From Pseudorhodoferax sp. Leaf265 (GTDB taxonomy: Bacteria > Pseudomonadota > Gammaproteobacteria > Burkholderiales > Burkholderiaceae_C): a DNA stretch of 64,000 nucleotides. The notes under the pieces are model-generated. The model was given only the letters and a program-made list of their open reading frames with translations, had not been told where the DNA came from and ran no database searches. A program made the position numbers and the translations under genes. This document shows, one piece after another, positions 29,686-38,586 of this stretch. The first letter of the stretch is position 1. Every line of letters begins with the position of its first letter. The stretch is taken from positions 187,193 to 251,192 of the forward strand of contig NZ_LMMT01000001.1 of NCBI RefSeq assembly GCF_001422365.1. The letters are read 5' to 3'.

Positions 29686-31055
29686 AGTGGTTCTGCCCGA
29701 ACACCATCCAACAGGCGAGCGACCTCCTCGAGTCCTGCCACATAGACGCCTTCATAGGCCTGCAAGCTTTGTGGGTGATCGGTCAACGGACCCGGGCGAT
29801 GGATGTCGTATCGGGCTCGCTCGGGCTTCTGACGCAGCCGAGAGATCGCTAGCTGAAACGATCGGATATGACTTCCCTCAGCCTTCTCGGTGTCAATCAC
29901 ATGGGCGTGCAGGTCCGGAAGTTGATACGGCGTCGTGTCCGGAACTTCGCCGGCAAGCAGTGACGCACGACGAATGAGGCATGGGACGCAGTAGCCGCAG
30001 TGCTTGGGCTGGCGCTGTGTCTCGTCCTTTGCAAATCGCGTCTTGCCAGGAGATGAGCAGGACATCGTCTCCTTCGCATAGGCGACAAGGAAGTCGTGGT
30101 CTCGGCAACCTTGTGCCATCTGCCCTTTGGTTTGGAACGCGTACCGATTCAGCAGGCTTGCGCGAACCCCGAGTGCCCCGAGCAAATCGTTCATGCGAGC
30201 CATATAGAAAGGGTGTGTCGTCCGTGTGCTCAGAGATCCAAGACGCAACGGGTCAAGGGGAACGTTCAATGAGATCCATCCGTTCTCCGGCACATGGATC
30301 GTGACGTCCCCGCCAATCGCGTCCGCGGCAAGCGCCGCAAGCGCGAAGAACATGAAGGAGCGGCCGCGCAACGTATCCTCGACGGGAGATTCATCGACCG
30401 TGTCTTTGGGAAAGCCGACGCGCGCTCGGATGTGGTTGAACTCGGATCCGGGGAACCTGGCCTTCATCCTCTCGGCGCACATCCTCTGGTGCTGGCTCGT
30501 GATCCCGTCCCAATAGTGGCTGATCAGAAGAGGCGTGGAACCGCTAGCGAAAAGATCGAGCGCTCCGATGAAGCTGTCGAGTCCTCCAGAGAAGAGGCAG
30601 ACACTGTCGGGGTTCGCGGTTCGCAGGTTTTCCGTCGCCGGAACAAGAACGTCCCTGGAAGGAGGGCGCGACCGGAACTGCATGGCCCACTTGTCACCGG
30701 TGAGGAAGTTCAGCGTTTTCTGAAGAAGCGACGATTGCGACTGCCACAACGTAGGATCGGCAACTGGTACGCAGATCTCGATTTCGCGCGTCCACCCGTC
30801 CTGAGCGAGGGCTTCGCGGGAAATGCGAGTGTCCGCAGCCAACACGGTGGCCGCAACAAGAGCTAAGTCGATCGCCCGTTCACCAGGTACGAGGCCTAAG
30901 ACATTGAGCTGCTCTAGTGCTTGGCCGAGGCCGAAATCCAAACGCTCGTACGAGTCGATGAAGTTGATCTCGGTGACATGAGCGTCAGCGCGTCCTGGTT
31001 CGACAGTTTCCGTATCGGACACCCCGAGTCTCGCCACGATGGAATTTGAGCTCAT
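29682..31055 (-). CDS. qatC: QatC, QueC-like nucleotide-processing protein
   Basis: 457-residue protein with a PP-loop ATP pyrophosphatase motif SGGLDSFIGAL (about residues 156-166), as in QueC (7-cyano-7-deazaguanine synthase), and a C-terminal zinc motif KHCGYCVPCLIRR. It is much longer than queuosine-pathway QueC because of about 140 extra N-terminal residues. The start overlaps the qatB stop (ATGA). No other queuosine genes are nearby, consistent with a defence role. The chemistry it performs, on DNA, RNA or protein, is not established. Confidence 0.9.
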   Translation of the reverse strand: MSSNSIVARLGVSDTETVEPGRADAHVTEINFIDSYERLDFGLGQALEQLNVLGLVPGERAIDLALVAATVLAADTRISREALAQDGWTREIEICVPVADPTLWQSQSSLLQKTLNFLTGDKWAMQFRSRPPSRDVLVPATENLRTANPDSVCLFSGGLDSFIGALDLFASGSTPLLISHYWDGITSQHQRMCAERMKARFPGSEFNHIRARVGFPKDTVDESPVEDTLRGRSFMFFALAALAADAIGGDVTIHVPENGWISLNVPLDPLRLGSLSTRTTHPFYMARMNDLLGALGVRASLLNRYAFQTKGQMAQGCRDHDFLVAYAKETMSCSSPGKTRFAKDETQRQPKHCGYCVPCLIRRASLLAGEVPDTTPYQLPDLHAHVIDTEKAEGSHIRSFQLAISRLRQKPERARYDIHRPGPLTDHPQSLQAYEGVYVAGLEEVARLLDGVRAEPL

Positions 31056-31921
31056 GTCGCATCCTCTCCGGCATCGGCGATCAATGAAAAGGCAGCCTCG
31101 TAAATTTCGTTCGAACGCTGCTCCACGTCGTGGCTATTCAACGCCTCCAGTCCAGTTAGCAGCCCTGACAGATGAACCCGACAGCATCCTTCGATGAAGT
31201 CATGGAGCTGCTCATGAGCTTGCTCGACCGTGGCGATGTCGGCTGGTAGCGTGATGCCGCGTGCTCCTATGTCGGCAATCACCCGGCCCTCAATCGACAG
31301 AGCGATGAAGTCCAGGAAGAACTCACGAAGTTGCTCCGGGGCCAGTTGTGCGAAGGCTGTCGGTGCATCACGATCCAAATTTCCGATCGCTTCCAGCATC
31401 GCCTGCCGAGAGATGGCTTCGTCGATGGCTCCGCCGGGCGGGCAGAGGAACTCAAGCATCGCGAGGAAAACCTCTGATGCTGGTTGATTGGCCATGCTCT
31501 CGAGATCAAGTTGGCGCAGCGTTTCGGCTGGTCCAACCGACTGGAAATCCCTGACCACTCCGAGCAGTCTCGCTCCCGAAGCACGAGATGCCCCCATGCG
31601 TTGCGCAGCACGTCTCGGACCTCCAGCGCCCCCGCCCCCGCGCGAGCCGCCTCCGCCTCCACTGCCGCCCCCAACGTAGGCTGAAAGGGCTGTACCAAGC
31701 GCGCTCGAACTGCCGTTTTTTGAGAAGCGCGTGAACGCGTTTCGAGCGGCAGCAAACCCCCCTGCCGGCGCCGGCCCGCCATCGGGGGGCGTTGGCGACG
31801 CGCCATCGCCAGAACCGTCGTGGTCGCCGTCCCCGCCATCAGCAGGTCCACCGCCGCCTGCGTCGAGCCAAGTAGGTACGAGGCCGTTCGGAGGCCCGCC
31901 ATATCCTTTTGATGTTCCCAC
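31052..31921 (-). CDS. qatB: QatB, glycine-rich Qat component
   Basis: 289-residue protein. The N-terminal 120 residues are low-complexity Gly/Asp/Pro/Ala with a polyglycine stretch around GGGSGGGGGSRGGGGAGG. The C-terminal 170 residues look helical and folded (VFLAMLEFLCPPGGAIDEAISRQ ... LREFFLDFIALSIEGRVI). It begins at GTG 31921 behind the strong site GGAGGGAGC, 12 bases after qatA. Assignment rests on position between qatA and qatC and on this domain plan; QatB has no known enzymatic motif. Confidence 0.85.
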   Translation of the reverse strand: MGTSKGYGGPPNGLVPTWLDAGGGGPADGGDGDHDGSGDGASPTPPDGGPAPAGGFAAARNAFTRFSKNGSSSALGTALSAYVGGGSGGGGGSRGGGGAGGPRRAAQRMGASRASGARLLGVVRDFQSVGPAETLRQLDLESMANQPASEVFLAMLEFLCPPGGAIDEAISRQAMLEAIGNLDRDAPTAFAQLAPEQLREFFLDFIALSIEGRVIADIGARGITLPADIATVEQAHEQLHDFIEGCCRVHLSGLLTGLEALNSHDVEQRSNEIYEAAFSLIADAGEDAT

Positions 31922-31933
31922 TGCTCCCTCCCT

Positions 31934-33877
31934 CTATTTCTTGGCGATTGACCCCATAGCCTTCGCGCCTCTTTTCAGGATTGCGTTGTCATCTTGCTCG
32001 GACCACCCGGCGACAACATTTTTTGCCTCGCTCTGCAAGGCTTGCTCTTTCAGCGTCGAAATCATTGCTATAGGCCAAACTCCCACCTTGCTGATGTCGA
32101 GCGCCTTCGCGAAATCCAACAACCTGCGCCCCATCTCCGGACTGTGCTCCGCGAGCACCATGAGCCCCTGTACACCCTTAGGTTCGGTCTTCAGGTCTTC
32201 CGTCTCCAGCACTTGATCGCTGACTGCACCAAAGACTTCGTCGAGCTCCTGAGGCAGGAGCTTGGCTACTTCTGCCGTGGCCCCTCTTGCTACGAGCTTT
32301 CCGCCCATAAGCCGCTCAACGACGTTCTCAAGGTGGGCGGAGTTTGTGAACCCGCCAATGGTGCCGCGCTTGTCGCGTGTCACGAAAACGTAGGGTCGCA
32401 GATCTACTTCGGTGAGCGCTGGATCCATGGAAGCCCAGCCGCGGATCCATTCATTCTTCTGCCAGTCGGCAACCTCTTGTGCCAACACCTCGGCGGCCTC
32501 GGTCTTGGCGCTCCCCTTCTTGCCTCCAGCGTCTACTGCTGCCTCCCCTGCAACGGGCTTCTTTAAGCTGCTTTCGAGCTGTGCAAGTACCGCGGGCTTA
32601 CCTGATTCCCCTGCGGCAAGCTGCGCCAGCTGCTTGTAGAAGTCGGGATAGAACCGCTCCGCCAGCATGATCTTGCCAAGTACCGGCAACTTGATGTCCG
32701 CCCCGAATCCACGCTCGTGCGCGATCGCTTGCCGCAACATCATCGTGTTCAGAAAGCGCTTTATTTGCCGCGGATTCCCGTGTGTCCCCTCCGTCAAAAT
32801 CCTTGTCAGCACGGAACTGATGGCGTGGGCTTGTCGGATCTCTTCTGGAAGCGGGGTGCCGACAGCGTCTTGAAGCTGCCGCATGTCCAGTCCTCTACTC
32901 TGCCAAGGCCTTTTCATGTCTTCGCGTGCAGCAGTCAAAAGCTTCGTGAAGCGTTCGTCGCCCCGTGGGAGAGCCAACTCTGCCAGCAAAAGGGTGATGT
33001 ACGTCCGTGTCTCTGCGAGCCCCAGGGCTGGCACGCGGAAGGGAACCTGGATGAGTTTCTCAAGGTAGTTCCTTGCGTAACTCAGGGGCCCGCTGCTTGG
33101 CGGCAGATCAGGGAAGTGTTCCCTGACTGCGTACTCGATCATGACTTCGTCAGCGCCGATGACAAACGCTGTGCGCTCCACCATCAAGAACAGCCTGATC
33201 GCTTCCAGCGTTGCGATGGCAGTCTTCGGCAGGCAGCGGTCAAGATCATCAATGATCACTACAAGCCGGTCCAGATCGGCGGCCTCGAGCAGTTCGCTGA
33301 ACTCCTTCCGAAATTCGTGGATGTGCTCCGGTAAACGTTCCGTGTCTTCCGGTGCCGCCTTCAGGAACTGCTGGGCTTCCGAAGCGAAGCTTTTCAAGTC
33401 CTCGACAGACACATGATCCTGAGGCTTCGCGACAAACGCCTTGACCGCCGCCACGACGTCTTGCAACTGACCAGCTGTTGGTATGCCTGTCGCAGCGGTG
33501 AACGCCATTCCTCCCGCCTTCCTCGCCAGCTTCAACCAGTCGACCCGCCGCAAGACCTTCTTCGCAGCTTCCGCGACCTTGGTCGAGGTTGGTCGCGAAC
33601 GCCGCAGCTCGTCGACGATCGTCTCGATCACGACAGTCTTTGCGTCTTCGAAGCCCTCAAAGGTCCAGCCGTTGAACCACAGGCAAAGAACTCTGTCCTT
33701 CCCTTTGAAGGCAGACTCAGTCATCTTGAGAACACTGGACTTCCCGGCACCCCAGTCTCCATGGACCCCAATCGTCACTGGAGCATTTGGCGTTTCATTG
33801 ATGAAACGCACTACTGTGCGGGCGATGGCTTCGTAATGCAGCAGGTCAGTGGCGGTTTCCTGGTCGTTCAGAAACAT
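31934..33877 (-). CDS. qatA: QatA, KAP-family P-loop ATPase
   Basis: 647-residue STAND/KAP-type NTPase. The Walker A motif is GVHGDWGAGKSSVL (about residues 38-50), with Walker B VVIIDDLDRCLPKT and the sensor-like region GNPRQIKRFLNTM typical of KAP ATPases. No clear pair of transmembrane helices is seen, although many KAP proteins have them. I chose ATG 33877, five bases after GGAGG; TTG 33889 is the alternative. It is the first gene of qatABCD. The XRE regulator gene lies 91 bases upstream on the same strand. Confidence 0.92.
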   Translation of the reverse strand: MFLNDQETATDLLHYEAIARTVVRFINETPNAPVTIGVHGDWGAGKSSVLKMTESAFKGKDRVLCLWFNGWTFEGFEDAKTVVIETIVDELRRSRPTSTKVAEAAKKVLRRVDWLKLARKAGGMAFTAATGIPTAGQLQDVVAAVKAFVAKPQDHVSVEDLKSFASEAQQFLKAAPEDTERLPEHIHEFRKEFSELLEAADLDRLVVIIDDLDRCLPKTAIATLEAIRLFLMVERTAFVIGADEVMIEYAVREHFPDLPPSSGPLSYARNYLEKLIQVPFRVPALGLAETRTYITLLLAELALPRGDERFTKLLTAAREDMKRPWQSRGLDMRQLQDAVGTPLPEEIRQAHAISSVLTRILTEGTHGNPRQIKRFLNTMMLRQAIAHERGFGADIKLPVLGKIMLAERFYPDFYKQLAQLAAGESGKPAVLAQLESSLKKPVAGEAAVDAGGKKGSAKTEAAEVLAQEVADWQKNEWIRGWASMDPALTEVDLRPYVFVTRDKRGTIGGFTNSAHLENVVERLMGGKLVARGATAEVAKLLPQELDEVFGAVSDQVLETEDLKTEPKGVQGLMVLAEHSPEMGRRLLDFAKALDISKVGVWPIAMISTLKEQALQSEAKNVVAGWSEQDDNAILKRGAKAMGSIAKK

Positions 33878-33968
33878 GACATCCTCCAATTTGATTTTTT
33901 AGGCATCGCACACTGAGTCCACTTTATAGATGTGTTCTAGCTCCGACGAAACACGTGCATCAGGTACT

Positions 33969-34214
33969 TCATAAGCGAGCAGCTTCGAACAATTCAGCGG
34001 CCGTCATTTTCATAGCTGACGTCATGCGGAGTATGGAAACGACACCTGGGTTCTGGAAACCACGCTCAATGCTGCTCAGATAAGAGCGATCAATCGCCGA
34101 TAGATGGGCCAACTCCTCTTGGGAGATGCCGCGTTTGAGTCGAGCTGCGCGAATGGCTGCGCCCAAGGCAATCAAAGTTGGATCGAGGGCGTGACGTGGC
34201 GAAGCTGCAGGCAT
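33969..34214 (-). CDS. XRE-family helix-turn-helix regulator
   Basis: 81-residue single-domain DNA-binding protein. The HTH_3 pattern is clear: LGAAIRAARLKRGISQEELAHLSAIDRSYLSSIERG followed by NPGVVSILRMTSAM. ATG 34214 gives a minimal XRE domain; the frame stays open to 34337 but the extra residues look non-coding. It is directly upstream of and co-directional with qatABCD, so it may control the defence operon. It is also divergent from the unknown gene at 34319. Confidence 0.85.
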   Translation of the reverse strand: MPAASPRHALDPTLIALGAAIRAARLKRGISQEELAHLSAIDRSYLSSIERGFQNPGVVSILRMTSAMKMTAAELFEAARL

Positions 34215-34318
34215 CCGCCATGGTTGTCTTATGATGGCAATTACACCACGGACGATCTTCCACATCCACGAGCCAAGACGGACGTCGGAGGACAAGACTT
34301 CATAGGGTTCAAAGTCAA

Positions 34319-34789
34319 ATGTCAGAGACCGCGGCAATCGCAGCTATTCCTCCGAAAGCAACGTTAGATCAAACAGTGCCGGCAAGCTCATATGCCGGTT
34401 GGTTGGCAGCCCCATGGAGTTGGGCATGCGTCCTGATGGTGAGCTTCTCCGAGCGCAGGACTAACGACGAAGATCGAGTGCTGCTAGTGGCGCCCAGTCT
34501 CAGAGGCTTGGAGTTGCTGGGAGAGATCGATGCGAAGATCGATTCGATGTCATTGGTCTTCCCGCCAGATAGTCCAAGCAGCGTTCCTCAGCTCGAAATC
34601 GTTCGCCGTGTGGCAAGCTGGAGGGATGCCCATTTGCCCGGCTCCGAGCGAATCGCAATGCACTGCGTCTCCGGACGGATCTTCCTCGTTGGAGAGTCGG
34701 AACCAGAGGAGGTCGATGAAAGGATCTATTGGTCCTCGGGCGCGAAGTGCATCTTCGAAAAGGAAGAACCAGAGTCGTTGAAGAACTGA
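34319..34789 (+). CDS. Unknown 156-residue island protein
   Basis: Not recognised. The protein is acidic towards its C-terminus, with one moderately hydrophobic stretch near residues 26-42 (GWLAAPWSWACVLMVSF) and otherwise mixed strands and helices (VLLVAPSLRGLELLGEIDAKID). No catalytic motif is seen. It is divergent from the XRE gene and followed after 40 bases by another small unknown gene, so the two may be co-transcribed. Being inside a defence island it could be an accessory or a new defence component, which is only a guess from location. Confidence 0.6.
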   Translation: MSETAAIAAIPPKATLDQTVPASSYAGWLAAPWSWACVLMVSFSERRTNDEDRVLLVAPSLRGLELLGEIDAKIDSMSLVFPPDSPSSVPQLEIVRRVASWRDAHLPGSERIAMHCVSGRIFLVGESEPEEVDERIYWSSGAKCIFEKEEPESLKN

Positions 34790-34829
34790 TGGGCTCAGCT
34801 ACGCAGTTGAACGCAGAGGGTAGCCAACA

Positions 34830-35072
34830 ATGAGTTCAGATCCAAGAAGCAACGCACCGGTAGTTTTGGCTCTGCCCGGAGGCGAGGCGCCTGTGCTGAA
34901 CGTCAAGCTTCACGAGCGACTGATGCGTACAGGCGCGATTCGGCCGTCTACGCTTGAATCGGCTTTCGCAGCACTCCAGCGCCTGCGAACACCGAAGCAG
35001 GGGGACGAGGACGCTACAACGCGTCCCGAGCGCTCAGTGCCGTTTCCCGACGCTCGCAGACTGCGGCGCTGA
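34830..35072 (+). CDS. Unknown 80-residue island protein
   Basis: Not recognised. A short basic protein with a folded-looking middle (LNVKLHERLMRTGAIRPSTLESAFAALQRLRTP) and a charged, Arg-rich disordered end. It follows the previous unknown gene by 40 bases and converges on the DUF3800 gene. No strong ribosome-binding site. Coding status is uncertain. Confidence 0.45.
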   Translation: MSSDPRSNAPVVLALPGGEAPVLNVKLHERLMRTGAIRPSTLESAFAALQRLRTPKQGDEDATTRPERSVPFPDARRLRR

Positions 35073-35114
35073 TCCCCGCATCGAGTTCGATCTCGCGGCC
35101 ACAACTTTGCGGGA

Positions 35115-35137
35115 AATTGCGGCCGATTTCCGCAATT
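35115..35137. repeat. Inverted repeat between convergent genes
   Basis: AATTGCGG (35115-35122) and CCGCAATT (35130-35137), perfect 8-bp arms with a seven-base loop. TTGCGG appears three times within 35 bases here. It lies between the ends of the 80-residue gene and the DUF3800 gene, so a bidirectional terminator is possible although there is no T-run. Confidence 0.5.
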
Positions 35138-35181
35138 GCGGAGTTCACCCGCAATCGAGCAACGCTTGCACTCCGTCGGCC

Positions 35182-36246
35182 CTACCCGTTCCGGTCTGGG
35201 CTATGAAAGTGCCTGGCGAAGTAGTCGATCACCTGATCTGCCTGCGTTCCAGCGCGAAATTTCCGTTGAGCCTCGAAGTCGACCGATGGGACCAGATGAA
35301 TGAACTGATCGGCCCCATAGGCTTCCAGCACAGCATTGCCATCGATCCCAGCCTCACGTCGCCCCGTGATCATCTTGGCTGCCTCGATGGTCGCGCCAAT
35401 CATGACATCAGCGATCTGCACCGCTGGACTAGACACTGAGTCGACCTGCGTCACGGACTGCAGCTTGAGCGGGAACTTGATTCGGGCGATTTCCGACTGC
35501 TGAAACTCTGCCGCTTGGTCGTGGTCGATGTAGCGCTGAAGGAGGTCGTGATACGTCAGCAGGTTCTTCGAGCGGTCATGCTCGACGCGATACGGACCAC
35601 TTGCCAACTCTTCCATGCGAGAAATGAGGGACTGGAGGACAACAAGCGCTGCATCCGTAGTGACTCCGGGCGTTGCAATTGCACTCAAGCAGTCCGGGTC
35701 CGCATATTGCGCCAAGGGTCCAAGAGCCTCGGGAAGCTCCTGCCAGTTTGTCTTGCGTGCTGCATTGACCAGGTCTTGGAGGCTTGCTGGTGTCTTCTCC
35801 TTCATGGCCCGCTGGAAAGAGGCTAGCAGGTCTTCAAAAGCATCTCGCCCCAGCACCTTCGGACCGACGTAGTACAGAAGAGAGGCAAGACCGTAGTTCT
35901 GCCCATCCTCGTAAAAGTTCAGACCGCGCTCGTAGTAGAACGGCTCGACCCCGTAGTCCAGCAGCATGAGAAGCAGCAGATAGCGCTTGTCACAGACATA
36001 CGAGACACACTTGAACCCATCAAGCACATCACGTTGGAGCGCGAGGATCCGCGGGTGATTGCTCGAGCGGCGTGTCAGGGAACTGTACTTGAGCTCATCC
36101 GCTTGCAGCCGGGGGAAGTGCTCCTTGATGAGTCTGGCCGCGTCGTCGTCGCTGATGGCGATCGCGGTAGCCCCCTGGAAGGCCTGATCGGCGTTCAGCA
36201 GATCGAATCCCGTATAACCGCTTTCGTCAATGCGGAAGCATTCCAT
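35182..36246 (-). CDS. DUF3800 domain protein
   Basis: 354-residue protein starting MECFRIDESGYTG, with the acidic Asp-Glu pair after the first strand that marks DUF3800, a family with an RNase H-like fold. A second family feature is VQIADVMIGATIEAA near residue 290, with another acidic residue. ATG 36246 is preceded by GAGG; the longer in-frame start at 36324 would run into the divergent gene. DUF3800 proteins are common in defence islands and phages, but their activity is not well established. Divergent from the AbiH-like gene, 55 bases apart. Confidence 0.82.
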   Translation of the reverse strand: MECFRIDESGYTGFDLLNADQAFQGATAIAISDDDAARLIKEHFPRLQADELKYSSLTRRSSNHPRILALQRDVLDGFKCVSYVCDKRYLLLLMLLDYGVEPFYYERGLNFYEDGQNYGLASLLYYVGPKVLGRDAFEDLLASFQRAMKEKTPASLQDLVNAARKTNWQELPEALGPLAQYADPDCLSAIATPGVTTDAALVVLQSLISRMEELASGPYRVEHDRSKNLLTYHDLLQRYIDHDQAAEFQQSEIARIKFPLKLQSVTQVDSVSSPAVQIADVMIGATIEAAKMITGRREAGIDGNAVLEAYGADQFIHLVPSVDFEAQRKFRAGTQADQVIDYFARHFHSPDRNG

Positions 36247-36301
36247 GTTGGCCTCTAGACGGTATGGTCGATGGTCCGGAACTTCAAATTTCTCACTCAG
36301 T

Positions 36302-37216
36302 ATGAAGCAATTCGCCAAGCCCAAGTGCCTCTACGTGATCGGAAACGGATTTGATCTGTGGCACGACATCCCTTCCAAATTTAGCGACTTCAAGAGTTAC
36401 GTCTCGGAAAACGCGCCTGAGGTATTTGAAGAGGTTGAGACCTACCTACCCGCGGGCGACGAATGGAATCAACTTGAGCAAGCGCTTGCAGAGATGGATG
36501 TTGAGGCGCTGATCGACAATCTTGGCCATTTCATGGCCTCATATGGTGCCGACGACTGGAGTGATTCGGGACACCATGATTTTCAATATGAGGTGGACAA
36601 TTGTGTAGAGCGTCTGTCTACAGGTCTAAAGCATCAGTTTGCAAACTGGATCAGGGGGATACCCATACCCAACCATCTTGAGGTGGAGCGACGGCTAAAG
36701 ACGCTTGATCCCGAAGCGTACTACCTGACCTTCAACTACACCCCGACCTTGCAATCGGTTTATGGCATCGACTCTCGTAGGGTGTGCTTCATTCACGGCA
36801 ACGCCGCCGTTAAAGATGAAGAGCTGATTCTCGGTCACGCATGGAGCCCAACCGTCCGCCCTTCGCTCAACAATCGTGAAGACGTTGAGGAAATGGATGT
36901 GCGGATGTATGAGGCCAATGAGATCATTGACGGATATTTCTCGAGCACCTTTAAGCGCTCTGCTGAACTCATTCAGAAGCATGCCCACTTCTTCGATCAG
37001 CTTTCTGATGTTGAACAGGTGGTCGTCCTTGGGCACTCTCTATCTGAAGTCGATTCAGAATACTTCGCAGCCTTGTTAAAAGTCCCATCACTAACGGCCG
37101 CCGGCTGGATAGTTGCGTGCCGAAGTCTCTCGGCATGGCCCGATAAGCTGATTGACCTGCAGCGTCTCGGAATCCCAACGCAGAGAACGACTGCTGTCAT
37201 ATGGGACAGCCTCTAA
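36302..37216 (+). CDS. AbiH-like abortive infection protein
   Basis: 304-residue protein whose N-terminus CLYVIGNGFDLWHDIPSKFSDFKSYV is the hallmark of the AbiH family. Other shared features are FLTFNYTPTLQSVYG-like text (YYLTFNYTPTLQSVYG), CFIHGNA, ELILGHAW and VVLGHSLSEVDSEYF. AbiH was first described as a single-gene lactococcal phage-exclusion protein. ATG 36302 is used; the frame is open upstream to 36230 but that part overlaps the divergent DUF3800 gene. It ends 22 bases from the convergent RES gene. Confidence 0.88.
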   Translation: MKQFAKPKCLYVIGNGFDLWHDIPSKFSDFKSYVSENAPEVFEEVETYLPAGDEWNQLEQALAEMDVEALIDNLGHFMASYGADDWSDSGHHDFQYEVDNCVERLSTGLKHQFANWIRGIPIPNHLEVERRLKTLDPEAYYLTFNYTPTLQSVYGIDSRRVCFIHGNAAVKDEELILGHAWSPTVRPSLNNREDVEEMDVRMYEANEIIDGYFSSTFKRSAELIQKHAHFFDQLSDVEQVVVLGHSLSEVDSEYFAALLKVPSLTAAGWIVACRSLSAWPDKLIDLQRLGIPTQRTTAVIWDSL

Positions 37217-37238
37217 TGCGGGTATCAAGGTCGCATGC

Positions 37239-38447
37239 CTATTGCTCTAACAATTTGGATTGCTTCTCATAATCCATATCGTAGGTTGCAGATTCATCAA
37301 ACATCGATACATCACTCCACTCATATCGCACTCGAGCTACGCCAATAGCTCGACTGGACCCGGCGACCCAGTCAGCGTGAGCAGGATTGAATGCAACTAA
37401 GTTGTCGCCGTCGCCGACGGTGCTCCGAAACAGCACGCCGTCAAAACCTAAGCGTCTGAAGATCTCGGCGAGGAATTGCGTGAGCGTGTAAGCACTTCGA
37501 TTGCTAGGCGGTGCAGCTGTGGCAAAGATTTTCTCCATCGCAATAATGAATTCCAGCATTTCAAGCTGAGAGTCGCTGCGCCAAAGCTTTGTGAGATCGT
37601 GTGTGCGCAGATCTACTACGCGTAGATCCTTGTTCACCTCAAACATGCCAACAGACACGAGCTCGCCTGGGTGAGGGCGTATCTCCGCTGCAGCTGTCTC
37701 TGAATTTGAAGCGAGATAGAGGTATGAAACACCGGGGCGATTTACGCGACCAGCAGTGGCCACCCCCACAGGCGGAGCACCGATGGCTTTATCTTTGTGC
37801 GGCTCGAAGAAATACTGCGGAGGTGCACCTATTTCGTGAAAATCGGCTGCCCTGCGCTTGGCTCCCATCCTTGCTCTATGCCATTGAGAGCCGGCACTGA
37901 CCGATCCGGACATATAGGCAACGATTGGTCGAATGATCGCTTCATATTCATCCTCCACCAGAAAATAGTTTGTGTCTGCAAGCTTTCTTTTCGCAGACTG
38001 AAGGATATGACTCTCCCCCGCCGCAACTGGAGTGTGAGGATAATGGCCGTAGATGTCTCGCCCATACGCCGTGAAAACCTCAACCTGCATCTGGCGATCA
38101 TTGACGTCATCCAAAAATGACAAGATCACGTCTTCTCTATCGACGTCCGACTGGGCTGGGTTTATTCGTAGAAGGGGATTGGGGTCAATGGAGAACAGTC
38201 CTTCCAGACTCCCGTCTCCAAGTTTGGAGTGGTATTGCCATTCGCCAAAGTGATAGCGAATGAGAGCCTTTATCGCGAGCAGGAAATCATCAGTACCTGT
38301 TCCGGCGCACTTCACCTTGGTTGCCCCACACAGGCTGCACGTCGCGATCTCTCCCTGGCGAACCACAAGATCCTTCAGAAGCGGAGCAACACAACAGTCG
38401 TAGCAGACGTAGTGGTGGTTCTCAATTGGTGCGGCCTGTTTGATCAC
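37239..38447 (-). CDS. RES-domain protein with cysteine-rich N-terminal domain
   Basis: 402-residue protein. The N-terminus carries CYDCC and CSLCGATKVKC, a probable zinc knuckle, followed by a helical region as in HEPN/RES N-terminal domains. The C-terminal RES domain shows GVSYLYLASNSETAAAEIRPHPG, LRVVDLRTHDLTKLW, YTLTQFLAEIFRRLGFDGVLFRS and DGDNLVAFNP. RES proteins include NAD+-degrading toxins (ADP-ribosyltransferase fold) usually paired with an Xre antitoxin. No partner is adjacent here, so it may be an infection-triggered effector. GTG 38447 is chosen because GGGAGAGGAG lies six bases upstream; the frame is open to 38582. Confidence 0.82.
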   Translation of the reverse strand: MIKQAAPIENHHYVCYDCCVAPLLKDLVVRQGEIATCSLCGATKVKCAGTGTDDFLLAIKALIRYHFGEWQYHSKLGDGSLEGLFSIDPNPLLRINPAQSDVDREDVILSFLDDVNDRQMQVEVFTAYGRDIYGHYPHTPVAAGESHILQSAKRKLADTNYFLVEDEYEAIIRPIVAYMSGSVSAGSQWHRARMGAKRRAADFHEIGAPPQYFFEPHKDKAIGAPPVGVATAGRVNRPGVSYLYLASNSETAAAEIRPHPGELVSVGMFEVNKDLRVVDLRTHDLTKLWRSDSQLEMLEFIIAMEKIFATAAPPSNRSAYTLTQFLAEIFRRLGFDGVLFRSTVGDGDNLVAFNPAHADWVAGSSRAIGVARVRYEWSDVSMFDESATYDMDYEKQSKLLEQ

Positions 38448-38586
38448 TACGACTCCTCTCCCTTTGGCTTTGTAGGTCTTACGAGCATAGCCAGAGTCTG
38501 TGCCAGCCCCAGGCCGGTGAGCAGTGGATGGGCCGTCTTTGGTGATCACCCTGCTCAACGTGAAGATGCCGAGACGCGGCAAGAAG

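Noticed and set aside
29682-31055. Housekeeping queuosine gene queC
   Set aside because: Protein is about twice the usual QueC length and sits in the qat order with TatD-like and KAP ATPase genes.
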